From Armatimonadota bacterium (GTDB taxonomy: Bacteria; Armatimonadota; Zipacnadia; Zipacnadales; FEN-943), in assembly GCA_026419655.1 (NCBI GenBank), contig JANZZA010000628.1, forward strand, positions 1 through 14,306: a DNA stretch of 14,306 nucleotides. Reading direction: 5' to 3'. The notes under the pieces were generated by a model. It was not told the DNA's origin. It saw only the letters and a program-made list of their open reading frames with translations, and did no database searches. Below are positions 7,338-13,592 of this stretch, piece after piece. The stretch's first letter is position 1. Each line of letters opens with the position of its first letter. Position numbers and translations under genes: made by a program.

Positions 7338-8210
7338 CTAGCGCGAAGAGTAGGCGCGCAGGGCCACATAGAAACCTGAGAGCAACAACGCCAGAAAGAC
7401 CATTCCTGCGGCGAGGCTCACCTTCTCCTGGCGTGAGAGACGGAATCGGCCCCAGTTCGGGACAAGTACACCCAGCACAATAAATGGAAGCAGAGGCAGG
7501 GCAGGCAGGGCCGGGACTAGAAACACAGCAGCCATGCCCAGCAGGGCAGCGGCGGCAGCCCCCAGGGTTGCGCCGCTCACGTTGAGGCCGTGGCGCCAGG
7601 CCGCGGCGAGGAAGAGGGCCGTAAAAATGTAGTCGCCCAGCCCAATCGAGGCCGCCATGGCCAGGCCTGCGACGCCTTTCGCGCCCGCCGCCGACCCAGC
7701 CTGCGGAACAGCTACGGATAGCTTCTGGACCACCTGTGGCGCCTTTTCCAGAGCCTGCCGGGTTGGGCCGGCGAACACGGTAAATATGTCGGCGGCCACC
7801 GCTGTGAGAAGTACGGGCAGCAGGAGGTTCCGGTCGCGCACTAACCTGGCCACCAGTCGCCCCAAAATTCCGCATGCCAGCAAAAAAGCCACTGAAACAG
7901 TCGCCAGCAGCGACAATCTGAGGGGGCCTTCCGCCCTGGCTCCGCTCAATAGATACCACACCCCACCGGTGACCAGGACCCCTGCCAGCTCGTGCCACGC
8001 AGCCAATCGCAGTCCGGACAGGCCGTAAAGCGCGAGGAAGGAAAAAGCCGTTAGCAGTGCGGTGGCTGCCAGCGTGCCTGGAAGTGGCGCAACCGGCACC
8101 AGGGGCGCCCCGACCTGCACCGCCCAGGCCCCGGCCAGCCCCAAAATGAGCAGTTCCGCCCGGTGCAACTGCTCTCCTGTATGTCGCTCAGCAGGCGGTG
8201 CTTGGACCAT
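7338..8210 (-). CDS. Presenilin-like GxGD intramembrane aspartyl protease homologue
   Basis: 290 residues from ATG 8210. About nine hydrophobic segments fill the chain. Three presenilin/SPP signatures appear in order: the first membrane Asp (D141) in A-A-D-I-F-T-V-F followed by GPTRQALEKA, comparable to presenilin Y-D-L-V-A-V with G-P-L-R-x-L-V-E-T-A; the second, S-I-G-L-G-D-Y-I-F-T-A-L (D193), almost the same as presenilin G-L-G-D-F-I-F; and V-P-A-L-P-A-L-P at 232-239, the PAL motif of the penultimate segment. The loop between the two Asp helices is only about 30 residues, so the long autoproteolysis loop of eukaryotic presenilin is absent, as in archaeal homologues. Differences: Ala replaces the usual Tyr before the first Asp; one fewer helix seems to precede it and one extra helix follows PAL. 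Type IV prepilin peptidases share GxGD but not PAL or D-Y-I-F. Start is uncertain: a GTG at 8264 has GAGGA five bases upstream and would add 18 residues. Confidence 0.8.
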   Translation of the reverse strand: MVQAPPAERHTGEQLHRAELLILGLAGAWAVQVGAPLVPVAPLPGTLAATALLTAFSFLALYGLSGLRLAAWHELAGVLVTGGVWYLLSGARAEGPLRLSLLATVSVAFLLACGILGRLVARLVRDRNLLLPVLLTAVAADIFTVFAGPTRQALEKAPQVVQKLSVAVPQAGSAAGAKGVAGLAMAASIGLGDYIFTALFLAAAWRHGLNVSGATLGAAAAALLGMAAVFLVPALPALPLLPFIVLGVLVPNWGRFRLSRQEKVSLAAGMVFLALLLSGFYVALRAYSSR

Positions 8211-8254
8211 GGTGACGTGTGCTATAATAAAACTCAAGCCAGAGAAGTTGTCCA
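8202..8254. promoter_or_regulatory. Bidirectional promoter with overlapping -10 boxes
   Basis: Plus strand: a perfect TATAAT at 8223-8228 preceded by TGC (extended -10) with TTGGAC at 8202-8207 as a weak -35 at 15 bp; transcription would start near 8235, leaving a leader of about 77 nt before the DUF2330 gene. Minus strand: TATTAT at 8229-8224 with TGGACA at 8254-8249 (one mismatch from TTGACA) at 19 bp; transcription would start near 8217, only a few bases before ATG 8210 of the presenilin-like gene. The two -10 boxes share five of six positions, so the polymerases should compete for the same site. If the GTG at 8264 is the true protease start, the minus-strand promoter call fails. Confidence 0.5.
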
Positions 8255-8311
8255 TTGGCGCCACGCCATTCCTCGGACAGGCTTCAAACTAGGGCAAGAG
8301 AGGTGATGGCA

Positions 8312-10669
8312 GTGCGGCGGGGAGCTGTTGTTTTTGCCCTTGTTGCTCCTTGCCTGGCCTCAGCCGACGGGATGCTCCTGGTGCCGGTGGCCGCTGAGAG
8401 CGCTGGTTTCCACTCAGCTTTTGCGGCTGGCGGCGTGGCCCTGGAAACCGACCAGCGAGCGGTAATCATTTTCCGGGACGGCCGAGAAACGCTTGTGCTG
8501 CAGGCCGCTTATGCTGCGCCGTCGTCGGGGCTGGCATGGATTATCCCTGTCCCCTCGGCGCCCAACCCCCGAGACGTGTTCCTCGCTAGCCAGGAATTCA
8601 TCGAGGCGGCCTTTTCCGATACCGAGCCAATCCGCTCGCGCCGCATGTCGCACGGCAAGCGCGGGGGAGGGGTGAGCCCGGCGCTGGCGGGCGTGCTGCC
8701 CTTTGTGTACCTGTACGGGCGCACGCTTGGAGCCAAGGCCCCTGGAGGCCCCATGGGGCCGGGCATGGGGGCGGGGGCTCCGGGCACGCCCGAGCAGCAA
8801 AAGGTGACCATTCACGCCCTGCTCGCTCTCGGGCCATATCGCGTCGCCATAATATCCGCCCGGGAAGGCGCAGCTCTGACCACATGGCTCGATACCCACG
8901 GGTTTCCAACCCCCGAAGGCCTGCCCGAAATGGCTGAGGACTACATTGCTCGCGGTTGGTGTTTCGTGGCGGCGACGGCAAGCCCACAACCCGCTGCTAA
9001 GCCACTGCAGGGCTCTGGCGTTTCCGCACCTGGTGGAGGCGTCTCAGGGCCATCAGACGCCGCCAGGCCGTCGCTGAAATATCTGCCGCCCCTTGGCATA
9101 ACCTTTGCTACTCCCAAGCCAGTTTACCCACTGAAGATTTCCCGGCTTGGTTCGCCCCAAAGACTTTGCCTGCGCCTGGTCGTACTGGCGCCGCAGCCGG
9201 TCCGCCTCAGCGCCGCGCCCGCCTCATCCATGTACGAGGCTGATCTGCCAGCGATAATCGAGCAAGTAAGGGCAAGCCAGGCCAGAATTCATTTGGCAGG
9301 ACTTGCCGCGTCGGCTACGTCAGAAGAGCCGAAGATTTTTCTTGACAGTGCCCGGCGAAAATTCGCCGAGATGTCAGACTACAGGGCACTCGTATGCGAA
9401 GCTCGCGCTCCCTTGCCAGACATCGAATTCAGGCGCATTACGTACAATCCTCCTACAGGCCGGGAACCTTTTTCGGTAAGAAGATTGAAAGACACGACCA
9501 TCGCCCCGGGCCGGACCCTGGACGTGAGGAATCTTTACGCCACGCGCTTCTGGGGGCTGCTGCGCGGCGACGCGCTGGACGACCTGACTTTTCTCCCCGG
9601 ACCGGCCGCCAGTGCAACGGGCGGAGTCGCAGCAGGCAAGATAGTCAGTATGCCCTTCGTCATGCGAGAAACGGCCAGCGGCGAGCCTGCGGCCCTTACC
9701 ATCGCAAGCCACTGGTTCCTCGCCATACCACCGCTTCTGGTTGCGTGGCTACTAGCAGCCTGGCTGGTAGCGCTGATGCAGCGATGGCTTTCTGCTCCCG
9801 GCGAGGCTCCTTCGCGGTTGCTTTCGGCGACGGACGCGGCTTCGACGGCGCTAATGGGGGTGCTTTTGTTTACGGTGCTGCCCGCCTTCGTGTTCGCCAT
9901 GCCAGCTTTCATGCCAAGAACCATCGGCCCCCTAGCTTCTCCGATGCTCTCGTTGTTCGGTCTGATCGTCCTAATCTTGTGGCCGGTAGCGATTCTGGGC
10001 ACTCTGGTAGCCCCTGTGGCTCTTGGCTGCGAAGCGGCTCGGCGGTGCGGGCTGACAAAGGGCTACCTTGTTGGCACTGCCCTGGTCTGTGCTACGTGGT
10101 TGGCTGCCGTTCTGGCTTCCCCGCCAACCTTCGCAGGCGAGGCCCATCTCGGCATAATGGCGTGTGCCACCCAGCTGGGCGCATATTCGCTTCTTGGCGC
10201 GCTGCTGGCAGGTGGCATCGAATGGCGCAAGCAGCTCACCAAGGCCTGGCCCCTCGCGGTTTACCTGGGCCTGGTAGCTGGCACCCTCGTGGCGGGAACT
10301 GAAGCACGCCTGACCCAGGGACCAGCGTCGCGGGTAGAAGGTGCAGGAGAGTTCCGGCAGGCCCGGCAGGCTATTCTCAATGCCGTCGCCGCCTTTGCCC
10401 ACGACAATGGCGCCCTGCCGAGGAGCCTCAAAGACTTAACAGCCACCGGCCCCATTCGCGAAGGCCTGGACAGCAGCGGCAATCCTGTACGCCTGAATCT
10501 GCCCGGCGGCCGGACGCCCTACTTACCAAAACTCCCCATTGACCCCCTTTCCGGCCGGCGCGATACGTGGACCTATGAGCCGACAGGCGACCTGGTCGTC
10601 GATTCGAAAGCGTGGACCTCCGTCAGTTTAGAGCCTATTTACCTTGAGCCGCGGCAGTCTAGCCGGTGA
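8312..10669 (+). CDS. DUF2330 protein with multi-pass membrane region and pseudopilin-like C-terminal domain
   Basis: 785 residues from GTG 8312. The longer reading from 8255 is rejected: AGAGGTGAT at 8299-8307 places the ribosome at this GTG, and the chain then begins as a textbook signal peptide (VRRG, hydrophobic core, ASA cleavage near residue 18). Domain order: DUF2330 (about 19-430), recognised by QRAVIIFRDGRETLVLQAAY, the GLAWIIPVPSAPNPRDVF segment, WLDTHGFPTPEGLPEMAEDY with GWCFVAA, and LPPLGITFATPKPVYPLKIS; about six transmembrane helices (about 466-662); then a soluble tail (681-785) with AILNAVAAFAHDNGALPRSL, YLPKLPIDPLSGRRDTWTY and a V-V-D-S-K end, the pattern of GspG-like major pseudopilins after their N-terminal helix. 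The function of DUF2330 is unknown; the protein is expected in the cell envelope. It is divergent from the presenilin-like gene. Confidence 0.85.
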   Translation: MRRGAVVFALVAPCLASADGMLLVPVAAESAGFHSAFAAGGVALETDQRAVIIFRDGRETLVLQAAYAAPSSGLAWIIPVPSAPNPRDVFLASQEFIEAAFSDTEPIRSRRMSHGKRGGGVSPALAGVLPFVYLYGRTLGAKAPGGPMGPGMGAGAPGTPEQQKVTIHALLALGPYRVAIISAREGAALTTWLDTHGFPTPEGLPEMAEDYIARGWCFVAATASPQPAAKPLQGSGVSAPGGGVSGPSDAARPSLKYLPPLGITFATPKPVYPLKISRLGSPQRLCLRLVVLAPQPVRLSAAPASSMYEADLPAIIEQVRASQARIHLAGLAASATSEEPKIFLDSARRKFAEMSDYRALVCEARAPLPDIEFRRITYNPPTGREPFSVRRLKDTTIAPGRTLDVRNLYATRFWGLLRGDALDDLTFLPGPAASATGGVAAGKIVSMPFVMRETASGEPAALTIASHWFLAIPPLLVAWLLAAWLVALMQRWLSAPGEAPSRLLSATDAASTALMGVLLFTVLPAFVFAMPAFMPRTIGPLASPMLSLFGLIVLILWPVAILGTLVAPVALGCEAARRCGLTKGYLVGTALVCATWLAAVLASPPTFAGEAHLGIMACATQLGAYSLLGALLAGGIEWRKQLTKAWPLAVYLGLVAGTLVAGTEARLTQGPASRVEGAGEFRQARQAILNAVAAFAHDNGALPRSLKDLTATGPIREGLDSSGNPVRLNLPGGRTPYLPKLPIDPLSGRRDTWTYEPTGDLVVDSKAWTSVSLEPIYLEPRQSSR

Positions 10670-11198
10670 TGGACCGCAGCAAATGGCTCCTCAGCCAAAG
10701 GTGAGCGCAACGGAGGCAGGACGAAACATTACCTTGCCAACCACTTGAAGATCACAGGTGCGCTTGCCCGCAGATTCATGCAGCGGAAGCAGGAGGGAAA
10801 GTTTACCAGGGAGACTGTTGCAGAACTCACTTGGACGTAGCTCCCAGTCCGTGAACGGCACAGATTTATGTCGGCAGCTTATGCTAGACGAGGGCAACTC
10901 ACCCGCGAAAGGTAAGGTTTTGCACCAGTCACCCAGGGGGGACCGTTGGAAAAGTTGCTGTTTGCTTATCCATATTGAGGGCGTATACGACTCTGTAGGG
11001 CCGCCCTTTTACCTACGGCTGTGCCTGGGCGGTGGGGAAGTGACTTTTGCAGCAGTCTCCGGAGAAAGGAACATTGCAGGCTAGCAGCCTGTCATTGTGG
11101 ATGTGGCCGCGAGGGACAGGAATGCTGTCTGGCGGCGGCCTGCCGACTGCTGCCGCGCCAACTGCAAATCCAACTCCGCGCCGGGCCCGCCGCGCCCA
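10670..11198. other. 529-bp convergent gap with two small hairpins, no convincing gene
   Basis: The DUF2330 gene and the zinc-ribbon gene converge here. TGGCT-CCTC-AGCCA at 10684-10697 lies 14 bases past the DUF2330 stop, and CAGGCT-AGC-AGCCTG at 11077-11091 lies about 110 bases past the zinc-ribbon gene's stop. Neither has a T tract. Short ORFs (for example 10758-11084 plus) lack a Shine-Dalgarno and show no family pattern. The segment is less GC-rich than the genes, so an unrecognised RNA cannot be excluded. Confidence 0.55.
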
Positions 11199-12002
11199 TC
11201 AACCTTCCGGTACGGCTTCCGCCGGAGAAGGCCCGGTAGCCGCCGGCGCGCGCAGGTTCGCGGCCAACCCCCACAAGAAGTTCAGCAGGATATAGGCCAC
11301 CGCTGCAAACGCCACCAGGATCATCCGCTTGCCCAGGTCGTGGGTGTCCGGGTCCTTGCTAAACAGGAAGATGAACCCCAGCACAAATCCCAGGGGTGGG
11401 AAAAGGAAGCTTGCTATCAACATTCCAGCGATGGTGAAGGCTGAGATGCCGACTACGGTAGGTCGCCCGCCCAGCTTCACGTCCTCGATGGCTTGATGGG
11501 CAGTATAGGCCCAATGGAGCTGTCCGACGCATACCAGCAGGCCCGCCAGGCCCACACCGATGCACACAGCAGCCAGGAAGGGCGAGGCAAGCAGGCCCGC
11601 CAGGCCTGCGCCGCGCAAATATGCCGGGCCAAGGGCCCTGAGGGCTTCACCCACGCCGCCGCTTTTGGAAGCGATGCCCAGGCCCATGAGCAGCATCGCG
11701 AGACCAATGAGCAGACCCAGTATCCCGCCCACGATAGAAGCCGACCGGCCAGCACGCAACTGTTCGGCCAGTTGCTCGTCAAACTCGCGGATGCGCGTGT
11801 CCTGGCCGACGTCGGTGGCAATGCCGGCGGCCGCGGGATTGGTGATGGCCACCGCCGGCCGCTGAGTCGGCGCGGACTGGGCAGCCGAAGCCGTTAGCTT
11901 CTGTACAGCTTCGAGCAAATCCAGGCCACAGCTCATGCAGTGAGTGTCGGTTGGCTGGACCCGCTCCTGGCAGCGCGGGCACCTTTGCAGTCGCACGCTC
12001 AT
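11199..12002 (-). CDS. Zinc-ribbon multi-pass membrane protein, function unknown
   Basis: 267 residues. The N-terminus holds a zinc ribbon, C8-P-R-C11 and C22-M-S-C25-G, on the cytoplasmic side. A linker rich in Ala and Pro (about 35-65) leads to a short charged helix (TRIREFDEQLAEQLRAG) and then four or more hydrophobic segments (about 90-112, 132-160, 183-215, 226-247). A cytoplasmic-type loop with SKDPDTHDLGKR lies between the last two. Many bacteria encode such zinc-ribbon/DUF membrane proteins without known role. The longest ORF begins with GTG 12020, but that GTG overlaps the GGAGG ribosome site; ATG 12002, 11 bases after it, is taken. A good sigma70-type promoter lies at 12072-12100. 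Confidence 0.75.
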   Translation of the reverse strand: MSVRLQRCPRCQERVQPTDTHCMSCGLDLLEAVQKLTASAAQSAPTQRPAVAITNPAAAGIATDVGQDTRIREFDEQLAEQLRAGRSASIVGGILGLLIGLAMLLMGLGIASKSGGVGEALRALGPAYLRGAGLAGLLASPFLAAVCIGVGLAGLLVCVGQLHWAYTAHQAIEDVKLGGRPTVVGISAFTIAGMLIASFLFPPLGFVLGFIFLFSKDPDTHDLGKRMILVAFAAVAYILLNFLWGLAANLRAPAATGPSPAEAVPEG

Positions 12003-12071
12003 CAGCCCATCGGCCTCCACTTTCTCAACGCTCGGAGGGGCAACCTGATTCCCGATAAGTACGCGCCCAAG

Positions 12072-12100
12072 TTTATACCACCACTCGCGGGCAGCGGCAA
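12072..12100 (-). promoter_or_regulatory. Sigma70-type promoter of the zinc-ribbon gene
   Basis: On the minus strand TTGCCG (12100-12095) and TATAAA (12077-12072) are separated by exactly 17 bases. This predicts a transcript start near 12065 and a leader of about 63 nt. Confidence 0.55.
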
Positions 12101-12145
12101 TCGGCCTATGCAGCTACATTGCAGAACATACGTGCGATAAGGCCC

Positions 12146-12174
12146 TTGACACGACTCTCGAAATCCGTTCTACT
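12146..12174 (+). promoter_or_regulatory. Sigma70-type promoter with consensus -35 upstream of the 3D-domain gene
   Basis: A perfect TTGACA at 12146-12151 is followed after 17 bases by TCTACT at 12169-12174 (four of six consensus bases). The predicted transcript start is close to 12181, exactly where the terminator hairpin begins. Confidence 0.55.
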
Positions 12175-12180
12175 TGTGGT

Positions 12181-12220
12181 GACGGCAAGCTGCCATTAGG
12201 TAGCTTGTCGTCGTCTTTTT
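12181..12220 (+). terminator. Strong intrinsic terminator immediately after the promoter
   Basis: GACGGCAAGCTGCC (12181-12194) pairs along all 14 bases (two G-U) with GGTAGCTTGTCGTC (12199-12212) around an ATTA loop, followed by GTCTTTTT (12213-12220). This is a canonical rho-independent terminator on the plus strand. No plus-strand gene lies upstream, so it can act only on transcripts from the promoter just before it. Confidence 0.8.
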
Positions 12221-12451
12221 GCGAACCTGTACGGAGATGCAGCGCTGAGGTGGGGACTTTCCATGCGTCCCTCACCGAGCAGGTGCTAGACGCACCGATA
12301 CGCAGGGCTCTGGTCCCAGCCTATCGGTGCACCCTGGCGGCGTAGCCCGCCCATGGGCCTGCTATCCTGATGTAGGCCAGCGGGGCTCCCCGCGAGCGGG
12401 CCAGGGCAGGCAAATCCAAGCGCCGCGGGGAGAACCTGGAGGATAAGGTGT
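12221..12451 (+). ncRNA. Structured leader of the 3D-domain gene (candidate cis-regulatory RNA)
   Basis: Several stems can be drawn in this 231-nt leader. GGTGGGGAC (12249-12257) pairs with GTCCCTCACC (12267-12276) with one bulged base. GCACCGATA (12292-12300) pairs perfectly with TATCGGTGC (12322-12330). GCGGGG (12380-12385) pairs with CCCCGC (12388-12393), enclosed by GGCC/GGCC (12375-12378 and 12399-12402). It ends in GGAGG at the ribosome site of the next gene. I do not recognise a known riboswitch consensus. Confidence 0.4.
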
Positions 12452-13144
12452 ATGTTACTTGCAGCAGCCTCAGTTGGTTTGGCTGTAGTCTCAGGCACGC
12501 CGCCCGGCAGCCCAGGCCAGCACCCGTTGACGCAAGTTGCCTACCGGATTCTGGCGGGCAAGGCTGGCAAGCAGCCCCCGTGGAAGCTGCCCCTTGTACT
12601 TCACGGGCTTTCGAAGCAGCCGCGCGCAGCCCGATGCACGACCTATTGTGAGCGCTGCCCGGACGGCGGGGGTACAAGGACGCGGTGGGGCACGCGCTTG
12701 CGGCGAGGGATAGTGGCGGCCGACCCACGCTGGTGGGGGCCCGGCAGTGTAGTCTACATAGGTCCTCCCGTGGACGAAGTCCTTATAGTGGAAGACACCG
12801 GAGGCGCCGTGAAGGGGCAGTACCGTTTCGACGTATGCGTGTCGGGCCACCATGCATTGTGTTCTTCCTGGGGGCGTTTCCGCGCCGTCTGCGTGCCCCT
12901 GTACTGGACGCCGCCGAGGGTGCGATGGGGATGCAAACCGGCCGGCTGGCAGCCGCCTGTTTGGGAGGTTACGCCCCGACTGGTGGAGGCAGCAGTCGCT
13001 AAGGCACCAGTCTTGCGACCGCTGCTCTCGACCGTCCTGGCCAGTGCTCCTGAAGTGCCGGAGGGCGCCGATCAACCGGCTTGCGGCGTGGCCGCGGCCG
13101 CACGGGTAGCCCTCACCCCAGGTGAGCTGGACCCACGTGGATGA
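12452..13144 (+). CDS. Secreted 3D-domain (MltA-like double-psi barrel) cell-wall protein
   Basis: 230 residues. The first 15 residues are a short hydrophobic signal-like segment lacking the usual positive charge. The 3D domain spans about 60-152: R-C-T-T-Y-C-E-R-C then GGGTRTRWGT, G-I-V-A-A-D91-P, V-V-Y-I-G, V-E-D115-T-G-G-A-V-K-G, and F-D127-V with S-W-G-R-F-R-A-V-C-V-P-L-Y. The three aspartates give the domain its name; the fold is shared with MltA lytic transglycosylases and resuscitation-promoting-type proteins, which cut peptidoglycan. Several extra cysteines are present (for example C62, C66, C69, C129, C137, C147, C161), suggesting disulfides outside the cytoplasm. The C-terminal 75 residues show no recognised domain. 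The ATG has GGAGG nine bases upstream. Preceded by a long structured leader. A 326-codon ORF lies antisense and is judged a shadow. Confidence 0.82.
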   Translation: MLLAAASVGLAVVSGTPPGSPGQHPLTQVAYRILAGKAGKQPPWKLPLVLHGLSKQPRAARCTTYCERCPDGGGTRTRWGTRLRRGIVAADPRWWGPGSVVYIGPPVDEVLIVEDTGGAVKGQYRFDVCVSGHHALCSSWGRFRAVCVPLYWTPPRVRWGCKPAGWQPPVWEVTPRLVEAAVAKAPVLRPLLSTVLASAPEVPEGADQPACGVAAAARVALTPGELDPRG

Positions 13145-13592
13145 GGTCTCGCATGGTTGTATCGGCCTCTTGCTTTCCCTTGCCCATGCTGGGCCACCAT
13201 GGACAAGGACTCGTGGCCATTGCCTCTCAACCCGCCGGGTTCTGTCTCGCCTGCCCCATATGACGACTTTTGTGGATCGCGAAGTGGTTCGCGGATAGCA
13301 GACGCCGGCCCGTCGCAGCGGCGGGCCGGCTGCATACCAGTGGGGGGCGGCTGCCTCCCAAGCACCTCCGGGCAGGCGGGTTTGGCTGCTTTTCGTGATG
13401 GCGGCGCCTGGCGTTGCCGTGGTGGTTGCGCAGAAGGGATTCTTTCCACCCCTTGTTCCGTGCCCCTGCACCAGCAGGGAGCTTGGGGACCCGATTCCCC
13501 CAGCAGGTGGACACGGGCCAACACGCCTCCCCCTCTTGACCCAGTGCTTCTGCTACCGTCATCACGGCAGCCTAATATGCACGGCGCCGTGC
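13145..13592. other. 448-bp convergent gap with hairpins, no convincing gene
   Basis: The 3D-domain gene and the partial glycosidase converge here. ORFs on both strands are Pro/Arg/Cys-rich and lack ribosome sites or family patterns. A strong hairpin at 13304-13330 (separate entry) is preceded by a smaller one, GCGAA-GTGG-TTCGC, around 13279-13292. No T tract follows either. Confidence 0.55.
13304..13330. terminator. 12-bp GC hairpin, possible bidirectional transcript end
   Basis: GCCGGCCCGTCG (13304-13315) pairs with CGGCGGGCCGGC (13319-13330), one G-U pair, loop CAG. It lies 160 bases past the 3D gene and 260 bases past the glycosidase gene, which converge on it. There is no T run on either side, so a role in ending transcription is only plausible. 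Confidence 0.35.

Noticed and set aside
7276..7998. 240-codon minus-strand ORF overlapping the presenilin-like gene
   Set aside because: Same strand but another frame; Arg/Gly/Pro-rich translation. The other frame carries the presenilin motifs and regular hydrophobic helices.
7338..8210. Type IV prepilin peptidase as identity of the GxGD protein
   Set aside because: Prepilin peptidases have a GxGD site but no PALP motif and not the D-Y-I-F sequence after it; the order D, GLGD, PALP fits presenilin.
8255..8311. N-terminal extension of the DUF2330 protein from TTG 8255
   Set aside because: The extension would precede a perfect signal peptide; the AGAGGTGAT ribosome site places the start at GTG 8312.
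9394..10302. 302-codon plus-strand ORF inside the DUF2330 gene
   Set aside because: Out-of-frame shadow of a gene with recognised domains and membrane helices; Arg/Gly/Ser-rich translation.
10758..11084. 108-codon plus-strand ORF after the DUF2330 gene
   Set aside because: No Shine-Dalgarno, no family pattern, base composition unlike the real genes.
12221..12451. ydaO (c-di-AMP) riboswitch
   Set aside because: A CGGGGAGAACC string near 12425-12437 recalls part of the consensus, but it is next to the ribosome site and the remaining conserved blocks are not found.
12491..13471. 326-codon ORF on the minus strand
   Set aside because: It lies antisense to the 3D-domain gene, whose family motifs are clear; the translation is rich in Arg, Pro and Gly and lacks a family pattern or ribosome site.
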